Below are positions 55,981-64,000 of a DNA stretch of 64,000 nucleotides, piece by piece (the first letter of the stretch is position 1; every line of letters starts with the position of its first letter). The stretch is from Drosophila persimilis (taxonomy: Eukaryota > Arthropoda > Insecta > Diptera > Drosophilidae): assembly GCF_003286085.1 (NCBI RefSeq), contig NW_020825321.1, positions 2,170,001 to 2,234,000 of the forward strand, in the 5' to 3' direction. The translations under genes and the position numbers were made by a program. Below the pieces are notes generated by a model, which saw nothing but the letters and a program-made list of their open reading frames with translations, did no database searches and had not been told where the DNA came from.

Positions 55981-56430
55981 CACTTGTTTACAATAGTGTG
56001 GTGTAAACATTGCTCATTTTGGTGAACATGTTCACTATTTCTTTTTTAGTGAGTGAGTCAACTCACTCATATTGGTCACTTGCTCACTTAGATTGCAGTT
56101 GCTGACTTGCTCACTGAGTTGCTTGTCCACTGTTCATACACACATCCCACAGATTTACACCACAGACTTGCAACTCAAAACAGATTAGCAATACTTGCAC
56201 TTGGCTTCTTCGCGTCCAACTTCCTCGAAATGATTCCAAATTTCACTTTACTTTCGAATTAGCGACACGCAAATTTTTAAAAGAGTAATGAACAGCTTTG
56301 CCGATGATACAAACAGTGTGATGATACAACAGTGTAAACGCAAAATTGCGAAAAAAGTGCTCACTTAAGTGAACAACTTTTTTTTGTTCGCTCACTCATG
56401 AGCAACACCAAAATAGTTTACAAACCTCTG
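55981..56430. mobile_element. Possible small DNA transposon with GTGAGC/GAGTGA subterminal motifs
   Basis: Left GTTTACAATAGTGTGGTGTAAAC...TTGCTCAT and right (reverse complement) CAGAGGTTTGTAAAC...GGTGTTGCTCATGAGTGAGC are imperfect inverted repeats. The interior is packed with ACTCACTCA and GTGAGC motifs. The pattern resembles hAT-type MITEs, but I could not find an 8-bp target duplication, so the ends are uncertain. Confidence 0.35.
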
Positions 56431-56610
56431 TGTAAGGAATTCGCTTGTGCGAATGCTCTTTCGTAGTGATCAGACGTGTTTTTGTTTTGCGCTCTGCATT
56501 AAGAGCCTCCCGCCCCCAAGCTCACTTGGACCTATAAAAGGTCCGTTGTGTTGCCGCATGGGCATGTGCCCCTTCGCGTTGCCCGAACCGTGAGAGCATA
56601 CTACTGCAGG

Positions 56611-58086
56611 TTAAGGGCAGTCCCATCCGGTGGCTTGGATGTATTTGGACAAGGTCCCTGGTTTGATTTCGGACAGGTCCGAAATGTCCGTGAGGAAAGC
56701 GGCCCCGAGAATACGAAGACGACGATTTCCAAGGGCTGGGCAGTGGCAGAAGAAGTGGGGGACCGATTCCTCCTCCTCCTCGTCGCGACAACTCCTGCAG
56801 AAGTCGTTATGAGGGATTGACAGTCTCGAGGCATGAGTGCCGATCTCCCAGTGTCCCGTAATGGCTCGAGTAACTGCAGAGCACTGTGCTCTGCTGAGTC
56901 TATACAGCTCGGCAGAGTGCAGATATGGCCATATCAATATTGAGACTTTACAGGAAACGGTTTGCTGCCATCTCCTATTGGCATTTTGCTCGAACAATTC
57001 GTGCGTGAGGAGCCTGCAGGTAGCCAGAGGCATCGCTACTTGCTCCCTTTCCGATAGGAGAGTGATCGTAGTACCCTGCCTGGCTAGCTCGTCGGCGGCG
57101 TCGTTCCCCTCGATGTCCCTGTGGCCGGGGACCCATATAAGGAAGAGATCTAACTGCTCTGCGATCTCGTGCAGAGACCTGCGGCAGTCATTTACAGTCG
57201 CTGAGTTCGACGATATTGAGCCTAGAGCTTTGATAGCTGCTTGACTGTCCGAGAAGACGCACACTAAGTGCGTATCTAGAAGTAGTTTGGAGACGATCGA
57301 AATGGCCTCCCTGATGGCTTCAACCTCCGCTTGGAACACACTACAATGATCCGGGAGCCTGAAGCAATGACTGATGTTCAGCTCGCTGCAGTAGACTCCG
57401 CCTCCCACGCGGCCGTCTAGCTTCATCAGTGTAGAAGTGGACCGCATTTGCAGGTCCTGGTTCGCCCATCTCCCAGTCCTCCCTAGCCACCTAGGTAATT
57501 GCGGGAGTCTCATCAGGATTCCCGAGTGCCCAACCGCGGATGCTTTCCACAGTCTGGCTTCTCTCAATCTGAGGGCGGAAAGTGTTGCCACCTTCTTTCC
57601 CATGAGATCCATGAAAAGGTACTCACCCCTTTCGTTTATGTCAGTGCTTCCCCACTGACAGTGATGTGCATTGGCATCGCACCCCACAATTAGGCCGATG
57701 TCCTTGGCCGAGCAGTCTGCGATTAGAGCCCGGAGAGGCGCGTGTGGAGGGGGGTCTGGTTGTTCATGCCCCATGTATGCGGAGCAGATCCTCAGTGAGC
57801 GCTCATGGCCTTCGAGGCTCACTGCGGTGTGGTCTTCATTGCTGAAATTTGGGAGCAAAAATAAGTGCAACTCTCTTTTTGCAAGAATGCAGGTACGAAT
57901 TTTACCTGCGGTTTCAGCTACGTATAGCTTGTAGTCAGAAGTCCTCAGACCGGAGACCCTGTTTCCGAGGACCCAGGGCGCCTGAATGAGGACTATGTCG
58001 GCTCCACCCTTGGCCAGGTGGAGCAGTAGAGCAGCGCATGCTGCCTTACAATGGTGGAGCTTTATCTGCAGGAGCGTCAACGACAT
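56611..58086 (-). pseudogene. LOA2 ORF2: in-frame endonuclease-RNase H fusion, 491 codons
   Basis: One uninterrupted frame. Residues 1-165 are the APE endonuclease N-part (LTLLQIKLHHCKAA; ADIVLIQAPWVLG, where the catalytic Glu of QEPW is replaced by Ala; LIVGCDANAHHCQWGS). The His-containing SDH end of the endonuclease and the whole RT are deleted. From about residue 220: KLDGRVGGGVYCSEL, HCSVFQAEVEAI with Glu, CVFSDSQAAIKAL with Asp, VPGHRDIEGNDAADELAR (RNase H). Then HNDFCRSCRDEEEEESVPHFF (zinc motif). The first RNase H Asp (FYTDGSK) is lost by a small deletion at about 57421-57430: VHFYTD is in another frame. It is therefore probably inactive in both activities. Confidence 0.85.
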
Positions 58087-58089
58087 TCC

Positions 58090-58271
58090 TGAGGCTCGCC
58101 TCCATCATTGTTGCTTCTAGATCGCTGTCAAGGGACTCCGGCTCCTCCCCGACAACGATGTGGCTGAGACCTCTTGCTAGGTCGCTCTCGTCGAACGCGT
58201 AGTCGTCCAAGATGTCGTCCGACATCATGGACGCCGCATCCGACGCCGGGTTGTCTTCCTCGCACGAGGAA
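58090..58271 (-). pseudogene. LOA2 ORF1 C-terminal fragment
   Basis: Acidic tail with EEPESLDSDLEATMMEASL before a stop overlapping the ORF2 start, comparable to the acidic tail of LOA1 ORF1. The remainder of ORF1 is missing where CR1 copy D starts. Confidence 0.65.
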
Positions 58272-58293
58272 ATAAAAAAATAAATAAATAATA

Positions 58294-59000
58294 AAATGGA
58301 ATACGCTGTGGTCTGTGCCAAAAAAACCTGTAAGAAGCAGATCACTCACGATCAGCCGAATGTCCCCTGCTGGCTCTGCGACAGCGTAGTGCACGCAAAA
58401 TCCACAAAATGGATTTTCTGGCCTCGTGAGTGATGCTATAGCCAAACGTAATGGCTTGCATTACAGTTGCGAGGCATGCCGTGCGGTGGAGAAGGACATG
58501 GTATCTTTCATGAGGCAGACGCGGAGTGGCTTTAAGGAGCTGACCGTTGGTTTCAAAAACCAATACGATCGGCTCCTAGCCATGGAGGCTCAGTTTAGCG
58601 GCTTAAAACTGCTGAATGAGTCTCCGAGGCGCAAAAAGGTCACTCCGCGGGATCTGCAAGTGCCAACCGTCACTCAGCCGTGCGCCGCCGAAAAACTGAC
58701 TCCGACCACTCCAAGTGTGCAGCAGTTAATCTCGTTTGCCACTCCAAGGGAAACGACAGCTGCTGGCGACCAGATTCGGTAGCCGAATTCATCGCCTCGG
58801 AGAATGTGCAGCCAAGTACGTCTGCAGCGTCCGTGTCCGTAGTGTCCGCAAGTTCGCTAGTTGTCCCGTCTATCCCGATCCCACCAGTAAATAGACGTTC
58901 CGGACCTCCGGATATTGCCACCACAGGTACTAGGCCTGTGGTGACTAAACCACTGGTGGGAGTCCCTCAACTTCCTCTTCCTCAACTTCTCGTCTTGCTT
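58294..59000 (+). pseudogene. CR1 copy D ORF1 with PHD-type finger
   Basis: MEYAVVCAKKTCKKQI begins the finger; CWLCDSVVHAK and, after a frameshift near 58410, YSCEACRAVEKD complete the C4HC3-like pattern. A coiled-coil-like part (MVSFMRQTRSGFKEL) and GLKLLNESPRRKK follow, as in copy C. Another frame change near 58775 leads to a Ser/Pro/Val-rich C-terminal part. The protein presumably binds element RNA or chromatin; the role of the finger is not known to me in detail. Confidence 0.8.
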
Positions 59001-61423
59001 CCATCTTTCCAAAAAACTAACTTCTCTTTTAGTAACCTATCAGAATGTAAGAGGCTTGCGTAGTAAGCTCAGCATTCTTTTCCGGGATAGTGTTGCATTT
59101 GCTTCCCACGTTATTGTGTTTACTGAAACCTGGTTAAAGCCGGACATTCATAGTTCCGTGGTTTTGGCAGGTCGGTACACAACTTTTAGAAAGGACCGTT
59201 CGTCTCGACGTGCAGGAGGGGTTCTATTCGCAGTGGACTCTTACTTCACGTCAGAACACTTCACAGTCCAAGTTCAACAGGAACTGGAATTCCTGTGTGT
59301 AAAACTGATTCTTCCCGCTTTCGCTATATTCATTAGCTGCTCGTATATCCCACCTTCTTCGGATATTTCAATTTATGAGCAGCACTTGTCCGCTTTAACC
59401 GCTGTTTCTTCCTCGCTGATAAAGATCGTATGATAGTTCTTGGTGACTTCAACTTGCCAGGAACTGTTTGGTCTTCGGTAAACGAGTCTAGTATCCTAGT
59501 GCCCATGTCACGACATGACTTTGTTGACGGCTTGCTTGACCTGTCCCTGTCTCAAGTCAATCATGTGAAAAATTCCTTGGGTCGATTGCTTGATCTATGC
59601 TTTGTATCGGATCCGACCATAGTGTTGTTAGCCCGAGCCCTTCCGCTCACTATACCTGAAGACGCCTACCACCATACTTTCGAGGTGTCTCTAGATATAG
59701 GACCAACTGTATTGGGTCGGTCGAGTAGACTACCTGAACACCCATCCTCGCTATCATTTTGTAATACGTCGGCAAATAATGATCAGGCAATTGCCGATCT
59801 TTTTGCCCAGTTTTTCCAAACCACCTATTCTGAGGAACGCTACTCTGGTCAACCGTACCCATACGGATTACCGAGGTCGAACGGCATTTTCAGTCCCTTG
59901 TTAAATGAATATTCCCTACTTCATGATCTTCGACTAGTTAAGCCGGTGTTTTCACCGGGTCCAGACGGGGTTCCAGACGGGGTTGTGTACTCAGGTACTG
60001 CACCGAGGCTCTGTGTGGACCTTTGCTTAAACTATTCACCCTGTCCATTGATTGTTCTTGCTTCCCCCCGATCTGGAAGGAATTGTTTATAATTCCTCTA
60101 CATAAAAAAGGTAGCAACTCTGATGCAAAAAACTATAGAGGTATAGCAAATTTATCCGCTATTCCCAAATTGTTTGAGAAGGTTTTAACTCCGCACTTGC
60201 AACATCTCTGCAAGTCACTTATATCTCCCACTCAGCATGGATTTATAAGGCGGCGATCAACCACCACGAACTTGTTAGAGTTTACCTCTTTCATTATTAA
60301 AGGCTTTCAATGTAACTTACAGACGGATGTTATTTACACCGACTTTAGTAAAGCATTCGACTCTGTAAACCATTTCCTTTTAGCACATAAGCTTGACCTT
60401 TTAGGGTTTCCGCCCAACCTCCTGAGATGGATTTCTAGCTATCTTTGTTCTAGGTCTCAAAGAGTCCTCTTCAAAAACTCCCTCTCTTTACCAGTAAAGG
60501 TTTCTTCGGGAGTACCACAGGGCAGCCATCTAGGCCTCTTACTCTTCACACTCTTTATTAATGACTTGCCTTCAGTATTAACATACTCTCGAGTACTTAT
60601 GTATGCGGATGATGTACTGTGTCCAGTACAAGGACATTTCATTTCATTCTCGCTTGCAATCCGATCTCAATACCTTTCAGTCATGGTGTTGTGCAAACTT
60701 GTTACACCTTAATGCCTCGAAATGCAAAGTTATGACATTTCATCGTTCTAGCCCTTTGTTGGCTCCCTATACCCTATTTGGTGGTTCTCTTGAGAGAATT
60801 ACCCTGGTGTTATCTGGGTTTTATGTTAGACCCCAAGTTAAAGTTTTCCGAACACATTTCTACCATAGTAAATAAGGCCATGGGCGTGCTTGGGTTTATA
60901 AAGAGGTGGTCAAAAGAATTTGACGACCCCTATATAACAAAGACTCTCTATACCTCGCTTGTTCGGCCGATCTTAGAATACGGCTTCTGTGTATGGTGCC
61001 CTCAGTACAAAGTACACCAGGACCGTATAGAATCAGTACAGAAAAACTTTTTACTCTTTGCTCTGCGTGGCCTTAACTGGGATGCGGGTGTAAGACTCCA
61101 ATCTTACTCTAGTAGACTACTATTAGTAAACCTCCCATCCTTAGTTAACATTTAGTTAATATTAGTTAATATTTATGCACAACTTGATCAGGGGTGACAT
61201 AGACAGCCCTGATCTGTTGAGCCGCATAAACTTCACGATTCCTATTAGACTGACTAGAAATGTTATACCGTTGTTCCTTCCACTTTGTATATCGAATTAT
61301 TCCTTGCATGAACCATTTAGGGTCTTATGCTCAGATTATAATTCCCTCTACCATATTATATCCAACACTAATTCTCTTCCTCTTATTAAATTATTAGTCC
61401 TTACACACCTTTCTATTAATTAG
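59001..61423 (+). pseudogene. CR1 copy D ORF2: endonuclease and reverse transcriptase
   Basis: Endonuclease: VTYQNVRGLRSKLS, VIVFTETWLKPDI with Glu, SCSYIPPSSD, then after a stop at about 59431, MIVLGDFNLPGTVW. The SDH end is damaged, and the linker shows a deletion near 59690-59750. RT: FSPGPDGVPDGV, frameshift near 60030, [49 protein letters not shown] with Asp, [21 protein letters not shown] and MYADDV. A frame change near 60620 and another near 60810 follow; the C-terminus reads ILEYGFCVWCPQYK and FALRGLNWDAG, ending at 61423. RT Asp residues are intact but the chain is broken. Confidence 0.88.
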
Positions 61424-61725
61424 TAACTGTAGTGGTATTTGTATTTAGATTGCATGCTTAGTTTCTTAGTAAGTTTACTGCTAATTTTCCTCGAATGTCT
61501 AATAGCTATCTTTCTTGCATGTTCGCGTTCGGTTCGGCTACGCACCGTGAGTCATACGGCAGCGCCCCTCGGTCGGTTGGGCGGGAGAAGGGCTGCGTTT
61601 TGACTGGGATCCGCGCGTAACAGCCTTCTACTGGTATCACACGGGCCACTTGACGGTGCAGTAACTGCATCGCCTCTTGAAATATGCAGTCATTGCATAA
61701 CAACGTCCAAATTAAAAAAAAAAAA

Positions 61726-62389
61726 ATGGAAAAGACAATTGGCATAGGCTGTGTTTTCCAGAAAGAGAGAGCTTCCAGACAGAAAGCCCTGCTCACCTTG
61801 GCCCGATTGGACATTTCGCGTAAATTCAAGTACAACAGCGAATTTTCGGTTATGTATTTAGATTCATGAAAAGTTGTAGGTTACCAAAACATACACCCGA
61901 AGACATTAAGTTGCTATCTTAGATTCTAGACTCGGTAGCTGTAGCTGTAGCATCTGTCCTCGTCTCGTGGAACATATAATGGCAGATTTTTCAAAGGATC
62001 TAGTGGAGAGACACCCGCATTCAATGTCACAGGTGTTGATTACTTTGGACCCTTCTACTAGAAGACAGATGAACGCAGCAAGGCGCACAGAAGTGTTACA
62101 TCGCCGTATTTATTTTCTTTGCCACCAAGGTGGTATGGCTGGAGCTGGTGAAGGATCTGACGTTTCCATATTTCAGCTACTGTTTTTTATTCTGCTATAT
62201 CTGTCTCTCTCACACTTCTCAAAACAACATCAGCAGTTATATTTCACTCCTCTCCGCCACGAGGAAGAGTCTGCGATGTAGAGAGAGAGAGAAAGATTTA
62301 TTGCGGGGAAAGTAGCATAGCCAATCTAATTGGTTTTCTTCCTACTGGCTATGATAATGATCTGATCTGATGAAGATCTAAGCCGGTCA
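61726..62389. other. Unassigned stretch after CR1 copy D
   Basis: Two short plus-strand frames (61726-61869 and 61967-62281) show no motif I recognise. A minus-strand reading of the first (SRAFCLEALSFWKTQPMP) is also unassigned. A GA-rich run lies at 62280-62296. It may be old element sequence. Confidence 0.35.
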
Positions 62390-63240
62390 TCGGCGGGCCC
62401 AGATCACTTCCCTGTGGCACTCCTGAAGTTACATTAACAATATTTGACAACACATTAAAGAACAAAACACGTTGAGTACGGGTAGAGAAATAGGACCAAA
62501 ATCCAATCTAGAACATTCGTTGGAAACCCTAATAAAGAGAGCTTGACCAGGAACTCAAAATGCTTCGGGATGGCGGAAAGCTTTGCGATACCACGATAGG
62601 GTTCAATATTTGATCTTGAACCTTTTTTGTGAAGCGGAATGATGTAGGACCCATTAAAAATTACTGGGAGACAAGACTGTTCCAAAAACAGTTTGAAGAG
62701 AAAGGTCAAGGGTTTGCAAGGGGACTACGCACAGTGTTTTAAAGTGAAACTTGGTGCCTTATCTGGACCCGCAGAAAACAATATGTCCATAGATGACAAA
62801 CTTTCCAGAACAACGCTTTCCTCGAAAATAGGGAGAAAAATGCTATTAGCGTGAAGTAGATGGTAGTGTTTCCGATAAATTTGGATACGGAGTGGATGCG
62901 TTGTAAATTTGAGACGAGTATGTTGTTTGGAAAAAGGTAGCGAATAAATTTGTAATACCAACAGCAGAAGCTTCGGTTTTGTTCTGGAAATGAAGGGAAG
63001 GAGGAAAAGCATTTGACTTTCGTTTTTGTTAACTACGAACGAAAAGAAATTTTTAGGATCACTACGAAAGTTTCTACTACATTGTGAAAGGTATTGATTA
63101 TAACACTGACTATTAACGCCAAGGGACTGAGAGCGAGCGCAGCAGTATAGAGCGAAGGCCGACGTGGAGACCGTCTTCTGGTACTTTTTATAAAGACTGG
63201 ATTTATTATTTTTCTAAGTATTAAAAATACTTGGAGAACC
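62390..63240 (-). pseudogene. CR1-clade ORF2 fragment (copy E, B-type)
   Basis: Leftward pieces: linker near 63230-63020, LHANSIFLPIFEESVVL and FSAGPDKAPSFTLKHC (62880-62725), then PVIFNGSYIIPLHKKGSRSNIEPYRGIAKLSAIPK (62670-62540). A deletion skips to LGFPTNVLDWI and the end of RT near 62400. It is closest to copy B. Both 5' and 3' truncated. Confidence 0.82.
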
Positions 63241-63820
63241 AGGTAGACTTGGACGAAATAGGCTATAATGTAATGGCACGGCTGGCTAGGTATTGTTTGC
63301 ATTGCAGCCTCGGCAGGAAAGGGAATCGGGTTTAGTGCACTATACTGCGCTCTGGTCTCAAACTCCACTTTAATAAAAAAAAAGAAAAATATAACAACAA
63401 ATGTACTCAATACCCGATCGACAGAGATTGTAAGAAGGAATCCGGTAGTCGCGTATTTCAATTTAGTGATCATAGCTATAGGAGATCACTAGTTTCTCTA
63501 TACCCACCCTACCTTCGGCAATGCAAGGAATGATGTTGGCATGGCCCCTAACGTAACTACCGCTTCATTATTACATTCGATGTATCATTGGCACTATGTA
63601 CTTAGACAGAACCGTGGTTATTTATTTATTATCCATGTTAATTCAAAATAGTTATATTAATCAAGATTCCAGAAGTTCATTATACAAAGGGTTCATTAAC
63701 CTAAGAATATAGGATAAAATTCATAGAAACTGAGCCCTTTTACTCACGAATGTCAACAATTCAAATCAATACAAAAATAATAGATCTTTACCCAATTCAA
63801 ACACTTTCCTTGACTAGCTC
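63241..63820. other. Unassigned AT-rich stretch
   Basis: No gene or repeat end recognised. A short A-rich tract lies at about 63373-63388. Confidence 0.35.
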
Positions 63821-63870
63821 TTTGGGCCCAATGAACTGCATCGGTTGCTGGGGAACAAAATTAATTACAT
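63821..63870 (+). mobile_element. 3' end scrap of a LOA-type element
   Basis: TTGGGCCCAATGAACTGCAT followed by CGGTTGCTGGGGAACAAAATT matches the end of the LOA fragment near 52020-52070. It is directly followed by a DINE-1 copy. Confidence 0.65.
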
Positions 63871-63872
63871 AA

Positions 63873-64000
63873 CGAGGGGGAACGTTGTGAGTTGCTACGG
63901 AGACCGCAACTCTACATTTATACCCGATACTTAGTCAGTATGGCTCTCCTCCGGCAGACGCCGCTAACATTGAACGACACGACAACGAGTGCGTGCGAGA
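63873..64000 (-). mobile_element. DINE-1/mini-me copy, cut by the window edge
   Basis: CGAGGGGGAACGTTGTGAG, hairpin GAGTTGC...GCAACTC, then TTATACCCGATACTTAGTCAG and GGCAGACGCCGCTAAC. The copy continues past the end of the window. Confidence 0.88.

Larger units (their letters stand above)
56520..58271 (-). mobile_element. LOA2: LOA-clade element with RT deleted
   Basis: Leftward element containing the acidic ORF1 C-terminus (58260-58090: SMMSDDILDDYAFDESDLARGL), then ORF2 endonuclease joined to RNase H and the zinc tail, without any RT. The CR1 copy D begins at 58272, next to its ORF1. The 3' end is near 56520. Confidence 0.82.
58272..61725 (+). mobile_element. CR1-clade non-LTR retrotransposon, copy D
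   Basis: Nearly complete: ORF1 with PHD finger from ATG 58294, ORF2 from about 59000 to about 61423, a 3' UTR with GCGGGAGAAGG and GATCCGCGCG text, terminus CATTGCATAACAACGTCC and an A run at 61714-61726. There is only about 20 bp of AT-rich sequence before ORF1, so the 5' UTR is missing or very short. Lesions are moderate. The same family gives the 3' ends at 36532 and 1753. Confidence 0.85.

Noticed and set aside
61967..62281. Plus-strand frame of 104 codons after CR1 copy D, considered as a host gene.
   Set aside because: No motif recognised, no splice or start context, and the second half is low-complexity hydrophobic sequence.
1..64000. A bacterial-type operon, phage or defence system.
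   Set aside because: The sequence has eukaryotic retrotransposons throughout, poly(A) tails and splice-site-like borders; no prokaryotic gene was recognised.

Overview
This window looks like insect repeat-dense (heterochromatin-like) DNA, almost certainly from a Drosophila species. It holds no complete host gene. It is a nested graveyard of transposable elements: BEL/Pao LTR retrotransposons, CR1-, Jockey-, LOA- and I-clade non-LTR retrotransposons, Ty3/gypsy scraps, mariner/Tc1 remnants, and about a dozen copies of a 1-kb DINE-1/mini-me (Helentron-type) repeat carrying the (GTCY)n microsatellite typical of Drosophila genomes. The repeat style resembles that of obscura-group flies, but this is inference and the species is not determined. 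No bacterial genes, rRNA, tRNA or CRISPR arrays were seen.

Layout. 1-8.05 kb: Ty3/gypsy integrase and BEL RNase H scraps, a DINE-1 copy, then a CR1 element (copy A) cut by an mdg1/412-type solo LTR (3809-4188, TSD CTAC) and by a DINE-1 copy (4898-5951), followed by an endonuclease fragment of another non-LTR element. 8.05-16.64 kb: a Jockey-clade RT element split by a BEL/Pao element (BEL1, 9436-15999, 322-bp LTRs with two differences, TSD CCCTG). 16.64-17.75 kb: DINE-1. 17.84-23.77 kb: a second BEL/Pao element (BEL2, TSD CTATT, tRNA-Lys-type primer site). 23.8-26.9 kb: remains of a third BEL element (BEL3). 27.07-35.4 kb: three tandem units of about 3,044 bp, each made of an I-clade remnant, a Tc1-like terminus and a DINE-1 piece. 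35.79-36.36 kb: an open 570-bp exon-like segment encoding part of an ABCA-type ABC transporter with splice-site-like borders, the only host-gene-like sequence found. 36.4-41.6 kb: DINE-1 copies (including an inverted pair), a CR1 3' end, and a mariner interrupted by DINE-1. 41.6-46.1 kb: RNase H and gypsy RT scraps, an unassigned stretch, and CR1 copy B (minus). 46.13-50.89 kb: the best preserved non-LTR element, LOA clade (LOA1), with ORF1 and ORF2 (endonuclease, RT, RNase H) and few lesions. 50.9-58.3 kb: a LOA 3' fragment, an 821-bp TTA-flanked MITE, CR1 copy C (minus, PHD-finger ORF1), and LOA2 (minus), whose RT has been deleted leaving a 491-codon endonuclease-RNase H reading frame. 58.3-61.7 kb: CR1 copy D. 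61.7-64 kb: more CR1 and LOA scraps and a DINE-1 copy running off the window.

The genes do not work together as a pathway; each belongs to a selfish element and nearly all carry stops, frameshifts or deletions. The observations most worth follow-up are the ABCA exon, the recent tandem array of composite repeats, the mismatch between BEL1's near-identical LTRs and its ruined coding region, and the EN-RNase H fusion frame of LOA2.
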